DNA of 64,000 nt from JBGSMX01 sp963790405 (GTDB taxonomy: Bacteria > Actinomycetota > Coriobacteriia > Anaerosomatales > JAGXFU01), in the NCBI GenBank assembly GCA_963790405.1, contig CAWBOJ010000002.1:186001-250000 (forward strand), read 5' to 3'. The number at the start of each line of letters is the position of its first letter. Position 1 is the first letter of the stretch. Position numbers and translations under genes: made by a program. Shown piece by piece: positions 48,248 to 58,484 of the stretch. Under the pieces are notes generated by a model. That model was not told where the DNA came from. It made no database searches and was given only the letters and a program-made list of their open reading frames with translations.

Positions 48248-49211
48248 TCAGAGCTGGAAATCAGGATCGAACAATTCAGACACCGACTCGTCGTTGTACA
48301 CGTTCTGGATGGCATGTGCAAACAGCGGTGCCACGGAAAGCACATGAATCTTGCCACTTTGCTTGTCCGACGGCACCGGAACTGTATTCGTCACCACGAC
48401 CTCTTTGATAGGTGAAGCTTCGATCCGATCGTAGGAGGAACCAGAGAATATCCCATGAGTGGCAGCCACGTACACCGCGGTCGCACCCTTGTTTATCAGG
48501 CTCTTGGCCCCCTCGGTCACCGAACCCGCCGTATCGATCATGTCGTCGGTCACGATGCAGTATCTTGCCCGCAACCTCACCGATAACGTGCGTGATCTCG
48601 GCGATGTTGTGCTCCGGACGACCCTTGTGCATTATCGCGAGCGACGCACCAAGCATGTCGGCCAGCTTCTTGGCGACCTTCACGCGTCCGACATCCGGCG
48701 ACACGACGCACATGTCTTCGAGGCCGAGTGAGCGGAAGTAGTCCTCGAGAATGGGCAACGCGGTCAAGTGATTGACCGGCTGGTTGAAGAAGCCCTGGAT
48801 CTGACCTTGATGCAGATCCATGGCGATGACCTTGTCTACGCCGGCCGTAGTGAGCAGGTCAGCAACCAGCCGGGCGGTGATGGGCTCACGGGCAGCGGAC
48901 TTCTTGTCCTGCCGAGCGTAGGGGTAGTGGGTAATGACGGCGGTGATGCTGCGAGCGCTCGCGCGCTTGGCGGCGTCCACCATGATAAGCAACTCCATGA
49001 CCGACGCGTTCACAGGACTGCAGCCAGACTGGATGATGAACACGTCGGCGCCCCGAACCGATTCGAGGAACCGAACGTATATCTCACCATTGGCGAACTT
49101 GGAAATCTTGACGTTGCCAAGTTCGACGCCCAGATGCTCGGCTACACCCTCCGCGAGTTCGCGGTTGGATGTGCCCGAGAAGACCATCATGCGCCTATCC
49201 GCATCACTCAT
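48248..49211 (-). CDS. prs: Ribose-phosphate pyrophosphokinase (one frameshift)
   Basis: About 320 residues. It makes PRPP from ribose 5-phosphate and ATP. Signatures are VFSGTSNRELAEGVAEHLGV, KFANGEIYVRFLESVRGADVFIIQ, HYPYARQDKKSAAREPITARLVADLL, the divalent-cation and PRPP loops VIAMDLHQGQIQGFF and CIVTDDMIDTAGSVTEGAKSL, and the closing FAHAIQNVYNDESVSELF. The frame breaks near 48555, just before the PRPP loop. ATG 49211 overlaps the glmU stop. Confidence 0.94.
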
Positions 49212-50612
49212 CGGTGCCGCTGCCTTCCGTGGTGTCGTCATCGGTGCCAGCCGAACGCTTGCGCCCGCGATAATCTGGGAGAATCCGCTGCTCTGAGCGC
49301 TCGATTCCCAGCGCGCCCGGAGGGACATCACGTGTGATTGCGGATGCCGCGCCGGTGATAGCTTCTCGGCCGATTCGTACGGGAGCTACGAGCATGGTAT
49401 CAGAGCCGATGAACGCGCCGTCCTCAATCACGGTTGGATGCTTGTTGGTTCCGTCGTAGTTACACGTGATGGTCCCAGCGCCCACGTTGACATCCTTCCC
49501 GATCTGCGCGTCCCCAATGTAGGACAAGTGGGGCACTTTGGAACCTTCCCCGACCGTCGAGTTCTTTATCTCGACGCAGGCCCCGGCCTTGGCGCCAGCC
49601 TCGAGAACGGTGCCCGGGCGAAGATACGCGACAGGACCCACCGTGCAACTCACTCCGACGACTACCTGATTGAGTACGGAAGCCTCAACTTCGGCATCGT
49701 TACCGATGGCCGAGTCGAACACGCGTGTATTCGGCCCCAGATGCGTCCGCTCGCCAACACGCGTGCGGCCCATGAGGAAGGTCATCGGCTCGATAACCGT
49801 GTCCCGCCCGATCGTAACGTGCGGTGCGATCCACACGAGATCCGGATCGATCATCGTCACCCCATCACGCATGTGGCGCTCGTTGATGCGACGCTGCATG
49901 ACCTTGGCCGCTTCGGCCAACTGCACACGGCTGTTCACGCCGAGAGTCTCGGCCGGATTCTCGGCAATGCTCGCCGACACGCTGAGTCCTTCGTCGCGAA
50001 ACACCGAGACCATGTCGGTGAGATAGAACTCGCCTTGCGCGTTGTCCGTCCCCAGCTTGTCGAGATGCTCGAACAGCACATCGGCATCGAAACAGTACGT
50101 GCCGGTGTTGACCTCATCTATGGCGAGCTGATCCGCCTTGAGGTCCTTGTGTTCGATGATCGCGCTGACTGCGCCTGCGGCGTCCCGCACGATGCGGCCG
50201 TAGCCCGTTGGGTCGTCCATACGAGTAGTCAGCACACACACAGCCGCCCCGGCGTGTTCGCGCGACCTCACGAGCTCTGCGATGGTCTCTGGACGGATGA
50301 GCGGCGTGTCGCCTGACAGCACGACGAGCGAACCGGTCGTACCCTGAAGCGCATCGCGCGCACACATGACCGCATGTCCGGTGCCGAGCTGCACGATCCT
50401 GCCGGGCAGTGGCCACGTCCTCGATCAGCGCTTCAACCGACTTCCGCTCGATGACCGGTGACGGCGACGATCCGCTCGCAGCCCGCTTCGCGGGCAGCCG
50501 AGACCACGAGCCGCACCATCGGCTCGCCGAGGATGGCATGTGCCACCTTCGGATACTCGGACTTCATGCGGGTGCCCTCGCCTGCAGCGAGGATGAGTGC
50601 GGCGGCGCCCAT
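49204..50612 (-). CDS. glmU: Bifunctional GlmU: GlcN-1-P acetyltransferase / GlcNAc-1-P uridylyltransferase (frameshifted)
   Basis: About 468 residues. It makes UDP-GlcNAc for peptidoglycan. The uridylyltransferase domain starts ALILAAGEGTRMKSEYPKVAHAI and has QLGTGHAVMCARDAL, VVLSGDTPLIRPETI and EVNTGTYCFDA. The left-handed beta-helix acetyltransferase domain follows (LVWIAPHVTIGRDTVIEPMTFL; VGPVAYLRPGTVLEAGAKAGACVEIKNSTVGEGSKVPHLSYIGDAQIG; ITCNYDGTNKHPTVIEDGAFIGSDTMLVAPV). The frame breaks near 50455 and 50405. ATG 50612 has AAGGAG upstream. The gene order glmU-prs-ctc-pth is that of Bacillus. Confidence 0.95.
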
Positions 50613-50668
50613 GGTTGGCTCCTTCGCTCTATGTTATGCGGGAGTGCCACTCCTCGCGAATGCAGCTG

Positions 50669-50743
50669 TGGCTGGGGCGGTAGGATTCGAACCTACGAAT
50701 GTCGGCTCCAAAGGCCGATGCCTTACCGCTTGGCTACGCCCCA
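50669..50743 (-). tRNA. tRNA-Gln (TTG)
   Basis: 75 bases with encoded CCA. The anticodon loop CTTTGGA gives TTG. The acceptor stem TGGGGCG/CGCCCCA is perfect, the discriminator is G, and the T arm is TAGG-TTCGAAT-CCTA. It lies between spoVG and glmU in the same direction. Confidence 0.95.
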
Positions 50744-50821
50744 ATAAGCACTCCTACTCTATGGAAGGGGTGTTGGAGCGTCAACCTGAATCCCGCGCGC
50801 CGAAGCACGCAGGCGGGAAGC

Positions 50822-51112
50822 TCATTCCGCCTCGACCGCAGCGTCCGCAAACGCGTCGATTCCGCCTTCAATCGCGAACTGATCGAGCACGGCCTGCTGG
50901 ATACCAGTACGGGTCTCCGTGTTGATCGGGTGGCAGATATCGCGGAACTCACCATTCGGAAGCTTCCGCGAAGGCATGGCCACGAATAGACCCTTGTCCC
51001 CGTTCACCACACGCAAGTCATGGATGACGAAGGCGTCGTCAATCACGATGCTCGCGATGGCGCACACCTTGTTCATCGAGACGGGCCGCAGTGTGACCTT
51101 TGTGATGTCCAT
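50822..51112 (-). CDS. spoVG: SpoVG family regulator
   Basis: 96 residues behind GAGGGGAAA. It matches SpoVG (ITKVTLRPVSMNKVCAIASIVIDDAFVIHDLRVVNGDKGLFVAMPSRKLPNGEFRDICHPI), a small site-specific nucleic-acid-binding regulator that affects septation, capsule and metabolism in Gram-positive bacteria. An ATG precedes the chosen one by three bases. It sits just before tRNA-Gln and glmU, as spoVG precedes glmU in Bacillus. The organism shows no other sporulation gene in this window, so no sporulation role should be assumed. Confidence 0.93.
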   Translation of the reverse strand: MDITKVTLRPVSMNKVCAIASIVIDDAFVIHDLRVVNGDKGLFVAMPSRKLPNGEFRDICHPINTETRTGIQQAVLDQFAIEGGIDAFADAAVEAE

Positions 51113-51202
51113 CATTTTCCCCTCGATGGCGCCCATCGGAGCCCACCCCCAGTAGAACCCCAACGGCTTCTGTCTCTGTATTCGATGATGCTCTCGAGAT
51201 TC

Positions 51203-51962
51203 CTACCCAAGCCCCGCCTCGGCGAGCACGCGTTCCACGACCACCACATCGGCAGGCTTGTCCACGTCAGCGCCGATGGACGCGAATGCAGTGTACACGG
51301 CAGCGCTCGGACCTCCGAGCAACTCCTCCAGCTTCGCTTCGACCTCGTGGACCTCGAGCCGCCCGGCTACCAGCTTCACGACGAAGCGAAAGCCGATCAC
51401 GCGCGCCATCTGTGCCGCACTCTTGCGGGTATCGAACAGACGTTGACCGATATCGCGATTGCGATGGGTAAGGTCGGGATTGATGAGCATCATGTTCCCA
51501 CCCGTGACGGGTCCGGCTTTGAGTCTCACGTAGGTGCGTTCGCTGCCGGGGAACTGCTCGAGCATGTCTTCCTTGCGGATGAGCGGATACGTGAAATCCG
51601 CACCGGACTGCTGGCTACTGCGAACGAAGTCGTCAATAGCCAGGTCCGGTGAGTGCCGGGATGTCCCCTGTCGTCACGAGAGTCGAGCGGTCGACGCGAA
51701 ACGAGTCCACGCCAGCCAGAACGTTTTCGATGAACGAGCCGTCCGAGACGACAAGCTTGTCGACTGTGTCAGCCCAGGGTCCCAGGTCCTCGGCGCTCGG
51801 AACGACAACGGCCACCTCGGCCACGTATTGGCTCGCCCGCAGCGCATCCACAACCCACGCGACCATCGGTCGACCGCTGATCGGCAGCAGACCCTTGAAC
51901 CGAGACGCGGGATCGATGACCGCTCCATCCCCACCCGCAAGTACCACCGCATCGACGCTCAC
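51203..51962 (-). CDS. Nucleotidyltransferase family protein (MobA/IspD-like NTP transferase; one frameshift)
   Basis: About 253 residues. The NTP-binding start AVVLAGGDGAVIDPASRFKGLLPISGRPMVAWVVDAL and VVVPSAEDLGPWADTVDKLVVSDGSFIENVLAGVDSF, then LVTTGDIPALT, resemble MobA/IspD/GlmU-type transferases. The C-terminal part (TYVRLKAGPVTGGNMMLINPDL; KLVAGRLEVHEVEAKLEELLG) is not that of IspD. The frame breaks near 51650. GTG 51962 overlaps the ispE stop (GTGA). It might modify a sugar or isoprenoid precursor, but the substrate cannot be told. Bacillus has purR-yabJ at this place instead. Confidence 0.8.
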
Positions 51963-52855
51963 GCGTCGCCTCCTATCATCTGAGTACGCACACCGTCCGA
52001 CACGGTTCGCGTGGCCATCGACCACCAGCCCCGTTCGCGTGCCAAATCCGCGCACGCCTGCGCATCGTCGGGCGACATGCATACACCGAACACCGTCGAG
52101 CCACTGCCGGCCATTGCGGCGCCTACAACGCCAGGAACGGCGCGCATCCATGCTAGCGTGTCGCCCACCGAGGCCACCAGTCCACAGGACGCTTCCGTCA
52201 TGTTGTTGTAAAGCGCTGCTGCTACCTCCGCCAAGACGCCACGCTCGAGCGCACCGAGCAAAGCTTCGACGCCCGGAGGTGGTGGCTGCAGTATCCGATC
52301 GAATGCTGCGTACGCCGCTCCTGTGGGAACGGGTTCGTCCGGTCGGACAAGCACGATGTCGAGCCCCGCACACGGGAGTTCACGCACGAAACGGTCTCCT
52401 CGGCCATCGAAAAGCGCCACGCCGCCACGCAGAAAGAACGGTACGTCCGAGCCGAGCGACGCTGCCAACGCGTCGAGCGCCTCGTCTTTGATGTCGAGAT
52501 CCCACAGCCTCACAAGACCGACAATGGCTGCGGCGGCGTCCGAACTGCCTCCTCCGAGACCTGCACCGTGCGGGATGCGCTTGTCGAGGTGGACAGCCAC
52601 GAGCGGTTCACGGCCGACGTGCGCCGCAGTTGCCCGGACTGCCTGGACAACCAGGTTCTCCTCCATCGGAATGCCGAGGTCGGGCGCGCAGGTGAAGGAC
52701 AGGCCGTCGGCCTGTACGAGCGTGAGAGTGTCGGCCAGGTCCAGCGCCGCCAAGACGGTCGTCACGTCGTGATACCCGTCGGTGCGACGAGCGCCGACCG
52801 CAAGGTACAGATTGACCTTGGCCGGCGCTACGACTCGAACCGCACGCACACTCAT
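51959..52855 (-). CDS. ispE: 4-diphosphocytidyl-2-C-methyl-D-erythritol kinase
   Basis: 298 residues, a GHMP kinase of the non-mevalonate isoprenoid pathway. Motifs are APAKVNLYLAVGARRTDGYHDVTTV at the start, the ATP loop KRIPHGAGLGGGSSDAAAAI near residues 91-110, LGSDVPFFLRGGVALFDGRGD, and AMAGSGSTVFGV (GHMP motif 3). AAGGGG precedes the ATG. The frame is intact. Confidence 0.95.
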   Translation of the reverse strand: MSVRAVRVVAPAKVNLYLAVGARRTDGYHDVTTVLAALDLADTLTLVQADGLSFTCAPDLGIPMEENLVVQAVRATAAHVGREPLVAVHLDKRIPHGAGLGGGSSDAAAAIVGLVRLWDLDIKDEALDALAASLGSDVPFFLRGGVALFDGRGDRFVRELPCAGLDIVLVRPDEPVPTGAAYAAFDRILQPPPPGVEALLGALERGVLAEVAAALYNNMTEASCGLVASVGDTLAWMRAVPGVVGAAMAGSGSTVFGVCMSPDDAQACADLARERGWWSMATRTVSDGVRTQMIGGDA

Positions 52856-52880
52856 GAAGCCAGCCCCTTCGATACGACAA

Positions 52881-52902
52881 CGCGGGGTCCTCTGACCCCG
52901 CG
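52881..52902 (-). terminator. Hairpin after veg
   Basis: A 9-bp stem CGCGGGGTC / GACCCCGCG with a CTCT loop lies between the veg stop and the ispE start. On the minus strand only a short T stretch follows, so it may attenuate rather than fully end transcription into ispE. Confidence 0.5.
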
Positions 52903-52931
52903 CTAGTACCGCTCTTCTGACTATCTTGTCC

Positions 52932-53213
52932 CTAGTTCAACCAGGGAAGTACTTGATCTCCGCTGTCGGGATGGGTGAGCTCCACCGTTCCCGTCAAAAC
53001 GTCGACGTAGCTGTACGAAACCCGCGCCGTGCGGTTGCGCTTCTCATCGACTTTCACCACGAACAGAGCTGGGTGCGTCTGTTCGAGTACGCCCTCGCGC
53101 TCAATGATCTTCGAACGGCCCATGTTGGCCTTGAGCTTCATGCGTGTTCCCTGCAGTGCTTCAAGGTCCATTCGGATACGTCCGACGATCTGAGTCTGCT
53201 GAGCCACATCCAT
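52932..53213 (-). CDS. veg: Veg family protein
   Basis: 93 residues behind AAGGAGG. It matches Veg/DUF1021 (VGRIRMDLEALQGTRMKLKANMGRSKIIEREGVLEQTHPALFVVKVDE; RVSYSYVDVLTGTVEL), a small beta-barrel protein linked in Bacillus to biofilm matrix expression. Its place between rsmA and ispE is the same as in Bacillus. The second ATG (53213) has the right spacing to the ribosome site. Confidence 0.92.
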   Translation of the reverse strand: MDVAQQTQIVGRIRMDLEALQGTRMKLKANMGRSKIIEREGVLEQTHPALFVVKVDEKRNRTARVSYSYVDVLTGTVELTHPDSGDQVLPWLN

Positions 53214-53266
53214 ACACATCCTCCTTCTTACACAGAAGGGTAGTATACAGCCTCAAGCCGCAAAAC

Positions 53267-54133
53267 TCAAGGTAGAAGGCCTAATTTCACCGATATTCGT
53301 GCCATTTCCAGGTACTCTTCGACGCTGAGAGTCTCTGCACGCCTGCCACCGTCGATCCCTGCCGAGGAAAGAAGCGCATCGGCCGTCTCCGCTCCTCCGT
53401 CGAGACCCGCCTTGAGCGTGTTGCGTAGCGTCTTTCTACGCTGGGCAAACGCAACATCGGCGAGCTTCGCAGCTGTGACGCGGATCTCCTCGGCATGTGA
53501 GGGCGTGCGACGCTCGAAGCGAACGACAGCCGAATCAACACGAGGTGGCGGCAAGAAACACGAGCGAGGAACCGGGAACCGTCCCGCAGCGGCTGCAAAC
53601 AGCTGGAGCTTCACCGAGTAGGCACCGTACTCCTTCGACCCCGGTCGGGCGACCATTCGATCCGCGACCTCGGACTGGACCATGACGACCGAGAACTCCA
53701 GCTCGGGCAGGATCTCGAAGTAGCGAAGCAGAACGGTCGCGGCTACACCGTAGGGCAGGTTGGCCACGAAGGCCTGCGGCGGCCCGAAGGGCGCTGCAAG
53801 CTCCTCGGGCGAGACGCGGACTGCATCGGCGTACAGAACGGAGATGTTGTCGCACGACGACAGGGTGTCTGAGAGCACGGGTTGAAGCTGCGTGTCGCGC
53901 TCGACCGCGATGACTGAGCCAGCGACGTCACAAAGCGCCAGCGTCAGCGTGCCGATCCCCGGTCCGACCTCCAGCACGGTCGCATCACTCGGAAGGTGCG
54001 CCAGGTCGAGAATCCGACCGACGACGTTGTCGTCGATGAGGAAGTGCTGTCCGAGGGATTTCTTGGTGCCGAGCCCGTGTGCGGCGAGTACGTCTGAGGT
54101 CGCGCGAGGAGTCGCCAGCCGTGAGTATGTCAT
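53267..54133 (-). CDS. rsmA: 16S rRNA dimethyladenosine transferase RsmA
   Basis: 288 residues. It dimethylates A1518 and A1519 of 16S rRNA. Motifs are KKSLGQHFLIDDNVVGRIL, the SAM site VLEVGPGIGTLTLALCD, VIAVERDTQL, and the catalytic NLPYGVAATVLLRYF; the C-terminal domain has FAQRRKTLRNTLKAGL. It follows the YabE-like gene by ten bases. Unlike in Bacillus, no rnmV gene lies between them. Confidence 0.95.
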   Translation of the reverse strand: MTYSRLATPRATSDVLAAHGLGTKKSLGQHFLIDDNVVGRILDLAHLPSDATVLEVGPGIGTLTLALCDVAGSVIAVERDTQLQPVLSDTLSSCDNISVLYADAVRVSPEELAAPFGPPQAFVANLPYGVAATVLLRYFEILPELEFSVVMVQSEVADRMVARPGSKEYGAYSVKLQLFAAAAGRFPVPRSCFLPPPRVDSAVVRFERRTPSHAEEIRVTAAKLADVAFAQRRKTLRNTLKAGLDGGAETADALLSSAGIDGGRRAETLSVEEYLEMARISVKLGLLP

Positions 54134-54143
54134 CGGACGACCC

Positions 54144-55172
54144 CTACGGTAGGATCGTGATGGTCACGGTCCGCCTCCCCCAGGCACGGGCGCTCGACAA
54201 GGCGTCGAAGCACAGGTCGATCTTGTTGCCGCGAATCGCACCACCCGTGTCTGCGGCGACGCCGTAGCCGTACCCGGGAACGTAGATCCGTGTACCGAGC
54301 GGGATGACGCTCGGATCGACCGCGATAACGCCGAATCCTGCGGACGCTCCGGTAGCCGTGCGTGTTCCCACGCCGCCCACTCCAGGAACGTACGCTGTGG
54401 TCGAGACGGAAAGCTTGATCCCCGTTGCCGGTTCCTTGGCAGCAGGATTCGCGAGCGCCGAGGAGCGAGTTACATGACCGCTCGAACGCCGCGAGCCCAC
54501 GGCAATGACTTCGTCGATCTGCTCGGCAACGACGCGCTCGGTCACGAGCTTCCTCGCGCCCTCGATGCCATCGGTCACCACGACCTTGTAGACGCGTAGG
54601 ACAGTGCCTGGTGCGCCCTGCACTGCCACCTCACGGGTATCGACGTCCATCATCGCGTCTCGCATCGTGACCGTCTCGAAGGGAATCTCCTCTTCCTCTT
54701 CGACAACACGCACAAACACGTTGTTGGCGGTGATCGTCATGCCTGGCTCGAGTGGAGCGTCCAGTGAAGGTTCGACGACCATCGACGCGCCGGGATCGGC
54801 ACCCGCCGCTACCAGCGCATCGGCGACAGTAGAGCCAATCACATCGAGTTCAATGCGCTCTCCGGAAAACTCCAGAACAACGGGGATCGCATGACACACG
54901 ACGACGGTCATGCCGTCTGAAAGAGGCGCCTCGGGTGCGGGAGAGACGACATCGCCCTCGGCGACGTCGACATCCGTCTCGTCAAGCAGGCCAGAAACAT
55001 CCTCTGCCTGCGTTTTGACGTATCGAGACTCACCATCGACTACGACGGTGACCCCCTTTTGTGCCCACACGAATCCCGTGATGGCGAAGACTACGACAAG
55101 TGCTGGGACGATAGCTGCGATAAGGTACTGGGTTTTCAGGAATCGTGCCGGACGAGCCGGCGCCTTCCCCAT
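54144..55172 (-). CDS. YabE-like wall protein: DUF348, G5 and 3D domains
   Basis: 342 residues. A transmembrane anchor (IAAIVPALVVVFAITGFVWA, about 16-36) is followed by two DUF348 ubiquitin-like domains (VTVVVDGESRYVKTQAEDVSGLLDE; VVLEFSGERIELDVIGSTVADALVAAG), a G5 domain (EEIPFETVTMRDAMMDVDTREVAVQGAPG) and a C-terminal 3D domain (STTAYVPGVGG; GFGVIAVDPSVIPLGTRIYVPGYGYGVAADTGGAIRGNKIDLCF) with the three Asp of the lytic transglycosylase-like fold. This matches YabE/Rpf-like peptidoglycan enzymes. ATG 55172 (GAGGGG) gives the right start. Its position before rsmA is the Bacillus yabE position. Confidence 0.92.
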   Translation of the reverse strand: MGKAPARPARFLKTQYLIAAIVPALVVVFAITGFVWAQKGVTVVVDGESRYVKTQAEDVSGLLDETDVDVAEGDVVSPAPEAPLSDGMTVVVCHAIPVVLEFSGERIELDVIGSTVADALVAAGADPGASMVVEPSLDAPLEPGMTITANNVFVRVVEEEEEIPFETVTMRDAMMDVDTREVAVQGAPGTVLRVYKVVVTDGIEGARKLVTERVVAEQIDEVIAVGSRRSSGHVTRSSALANPAAKEPATGIKLSVSTTAYVPGVGGVGTRTATGASAGFGVIAVDPSVIPLGTRIYVPGYGYGVAADTGGAIRGNKIDLCFDALSSARAWGRRTVTITILP

Positions 55173-55299
55173 GTAACCCCTCAGGTTTTCTACGATTTGG
55201 TAACGGAGCGAACGCGCTCGATTATACCGAAGCAGTAGCAGCCAAACAAACGCCCAGGTCGGCACGGAACGCCTATCGACAAACGCGTCGAACGGCGCG

Positions 55300-55893
55300 C
55301 TAGACCGGCCCTCTCGCAGCCCTCGCGACGAGTTCTGCACCAAGGTCGCGGGCTGCCTCAAGCATGTCCGATCGCTGCGCCATAGCCCCCGGTTCGTCAG
55401 CGTGATCGACCCGCAGCGCACCAATCACATCCACGCCAAGCACGGCGTAGACGCTGCGTGTCGTCACCTCAGCAGCGTCGAACCCGTACGGGTCGCCGCC
55501 GCCCCGGACCAGCAGGATTCCTCCCGGCCTACGAGCGGGACGGGGCAGCCCCAGCACGTGCGCTCGCGCCCAGTACGGCTGACAGCGGTCGTAGAGGGCC
55601 TTGAGGACCGCAGGCACGGTAGCGAAGTAGACCGGCGAGGACGACCACGATCGCGTCCGCCGCGTCGATGCGCCGGTAGATGTCTTGCATGCCGTCTTCG
55701 ATCCTGCAAACGCCCGTGCGAGAACAGGCGTTGCAGCCCTGACACGCCGAGACGCCCGATTCTGCGGCAATCAGAACTGTCGGCTTCGCCGTGCGCGGAG
55801 CGGATACCCTCAACGCATGCGTCGAGAAGGTCTTCGCTGTTCCCACTGGCGCCGCGGACTGCCCGCAACACACAACACGCGCGGCAACCTCAT
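55300..55893 (-). CDS. Iron-sulfur flavoprotein-like NADPH-dependent FMN reductase (frameshifted)
   Basis: About 197 residues. The flavodoxin-like fold is shown by VLCVAGSPR, then GNSEDLLDACVEGI (FMN phosphate loop), AADAIVVV, and SPVYFATVPAVLKALYDRCQPYW. Between them lies a compact Cys motif C-QG-C-NA-C-SRTGV-C (C-X2-C-X2-C-X5-C), like the [4Fe-4S] site of archaeal iron-sulfur flavoproteins (Isf). The frame breaks near 55845, 55800 and 55640. ATG 55893 has no strong ribosome site. Such proteins reduce oxygen species or carry electrons from ferredoxin; the partner is unknown. It is inserted between tatD and the yabE-like gene, where Bacillus has nothing. Confidence 0.78.
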
Positions 55894-55907
55894 GCGGCCA
55901 TGACTGA

Positions 55908-56773
55908 CTATCCCCGTGCCTGGAGAAGACTCGTACGTGCGTTGTCGTATGTCGCCTGAGCGAGCTCCTCCGGTGAGATACCCCGAACCTCGGCGATCTG
56001 TAGCGCGTTGAAGATCGTCCATGCGGGCTCGTTCGTGCTGCCTCGATTCGGCTCGGGCGCCATGAATGGACAGTCAGTCTCGACCAGCAGACGATCGAGC
56101 GGAATGGCGGCCGCGGCGGCGCGGATCGCCTCTGCGTGCTTGAAAGTCACGGGACCCGCGAAGCTGATGTAGCATCCCAGCTCGACGAAGTGCTCGCCAA
56201 GGACTCGTCGCCCGTGAAGCAGTGGATGATGCACGCCGGCTTCGGCATGCCGGACTCACGCAAGATCTCAAGTCCCTCTTCGTGCGCATCGCGCAGGTGA
56301 ATCACAACGGGCAAGCCAGGTTCCTGCGCGATATCGAGCTGCTCACGATAACGCGCGGCGCTGGTCATCCCGAGGCGAGTGGTCGTAGTGGAAGTCGAGA
56401 CCGATCTCGCCAATCGCCGACGACGCGCTCGTCGACGGCAAGCTCGCATCGAGTCGCGTTCTCGGCAGCCTCATCGAAGTCCTTGGCGTTGTGCGGATGG
56501 GCGCCCACGATGATGCGCGACTTCGGGGCACTGGCTCCCTCGACGCCCCACTCGTCCAGACGGCGTCCTGCGCCTCATCGATCCAGGACTGGAAGCAGAT
56601 CGAAGGTGCCATCAGGCGCTTCGGTCACATCCGCGACGTCGACGACGAACGCGACGCCTGCCATGGCCGCGCGCTCGAGCGCGCCGGCAGGATCGTCGAG
56701 CATGTCCAGATGCGCGTGCGTGTCCGCTATCGGCGCGTCGATCCTCGGCAGTTCTGACGGGTCCCTTGCCCAT
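55908..56773 (-). CDS. tatD: TatD family metal-dependent DNase (frameshifted)
   Basis: About 288 residues. The metal-binding opening ADTHAHLDM, the central AIGEIGLDFHYDHSPRDDQR, QEPGLPVVIHLRDAHEEGLEIL, ACIIHCFTGDESLA, CYISFAGPVTFKHAEAIRAAAAAIPLDRLLVETDCPFMAPEPNRG and PAWTIFNALQIAEVRGIS are all present in different frames; breaks lie near 56760, 56590, 56390 and 56190. The start ATG 56773 needs a one-base correction in the following GGG run. TatD proteins cut DNA 3'-5' and act in repair and quality control. It follows metG as in Bacillus (metS-yabD). Confidence 0.87.
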
Positions 56774-58366
56774 GTCTTCCCCCGACTCCGCGTTCTGGTC
56801 CCAGTACTCTTCGTCGTAGATGCGCGGATAGAGCGGCTCACCCTTGGTGACACGATTGCCCACCGGCAGCTGGCCCCATCGCGCCTCCGACGCCATGTCG
56901 GTGACAGCGTGGATGTCGCCAAGACCGAGCCGATTCCACACCTCTGCACTTGTGCCCGGCATGACCGGTGCCGTGAACAGCGCTGCGATGCGCACTGCTT
57001 CGAGCGCGTTGTAGAGCACCGTCTCGAGCCGTGGCCACGTGTCTTCGGACTTCGCGAGGTTCCATGGCGCTTCCTGCTCGATATAGCGATTCGCGTCCTT
57101 GATGAGGTCCCACACGGCCTCGAGCGCAGAACAGTAGTCGAGACGCGCCATGGCCGCCTCGTACTTCTCGGGCAGGAACCCGGCGAAGGCAACCAGCGTG
57201 TCGTCCGCGTCGTCGTGCCACTCCGAGAGGGGCTCGGCGCACGATTCCGTCGAGGTACTTCTCGGTCATGTTGAACAGCCGCGAACACAGGTTGCCCCAG
57301 TCGTTGGCAAGATCGCCGTTGTAGCGCTGGACCATCGATTCCATCGACATCGAGCCATCCGAGCCGAACTGCACGTCACGCAGGAAGTAGTAGCGATACG
57401 CGTCGACGCCGAACTTGCTCCACCAGATCGGACGGCGTCTGCGCATTGCCCTTCGACTTGCTCATCTTCTCGCCTTTGGTGAGCAGGAAGCCGTGCGCGA
57501 ACACCTGCTTGGGCAGCGGTAGTCCCGCCGCCATGAGCATCGCGGGCCAGATCACGCAGTGGAATCGGATGATGTCCTTGCCGACGAAGTGCACCTGTGC
57601 CGGCCAGTAGCGCTCGAAGCGCGCGGCGAGATCCGGGTCTCGTGACCCGTAGCCGATCGCGGTGATGTAGTTGAGCAGCGCGTCGATCCACACGTAGGTG
57701 ACGTGCCCCTCGTCGAAGGGAAGCGGCACGCCCCACGTGAACGTCGTGCGCGAGATCGACAGGTCCCGGAGTCCGCCCTTGACGAACGACACGACCTCGT
57801 TGCGCCGCGTATCGGGCTGAACGAACTCCGGATTCGCCTCGTAGTAGTCGAGCAGCGTGTCCGTGAACTCGGAGAGCTTGAAGAACCAGTTCTCCTCGCG
57901 GATGAACTCCACTTCACGCCCGCAACTCGGACACTTGCCGTCGACGAGCTGGTCTTCGGTGAAGTAGGTCTCGCACGGCACGCAGTACCAGCCTTCGTAG
58001 CTGCCCTTGTACAGGTAGCCGTCGTCGTGAAGCTTCGTCCAGAACGCCTGTACGCCGCGCCTTGTGCCGCTCTTCGGTCGTGCGGATGAAGTCGTCGTTG
58101 CTGACGCCGAGCAGCTCCCACGTCTCACGGAACTTCGGAGCGATCGCGTCGCACCACTCCTGCGGCGTCATGCCGTTGTCCTCGGCGGCCTGCGCGACCT
58201 TCTGCCCGTGCTCGTCGAGTCCGGTCAGGAAGAAGACGTCCGAACCCGTCATGCGTCGGTAGCGCGCAAGCGCGTCGGCCGCGATGGTCGTGTACGCGGT
58301 TCCCAGATGCGGAACCGAGTTCACGTAGTAGATCGGCGTCGTGAGGTAGAACGAACCTTGCTCCAT
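56727..58366 (-). CDS. metG: Methionyl-tRNA synthetase (frameshifted)
   Basis: About 540 residues without the C-terminal tRNA-binding domain of some relatives. The HIGH-type motif is PHLGTAY, the zinc knuckle is CVPCETYFTEDQLVDGKCPSCG, and the KMSKS loop is GEKMSKSKGN. Other parts are TTPIYYVNSVPHLGTAYTTI, LTGLDEHGQKVA, WGVPLPFD, YVWIDALLNYITAIG, and AAMARLDYCSALEAVWDLIKDANRYIEQEAPW near the end. Breaks lie near 58060, 57430 and 57235. The stop is uncertain because the metG-tatD junction contains an indel; I place it at the first TAG in the likely frame. Confidence 0.93.
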
Positions 58367-58484
58367 GTGTTACGAAACTCCATCGGTTGGGGAATCTTGG
58401 AAGTGATTAGGATATGCCTCGCGAAGATGATAACCCTATTGGCTCGAAAGCGGCGTACGGATGGTCAACCGAAAGGCGGATGTC

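Noticed and set aside
56575..57288. A MetG-TatD fusion
   Set aside because: The frames run together only because of an indel at a GGG run; both families are normally separate and an ATG for TatD lies at the junction.
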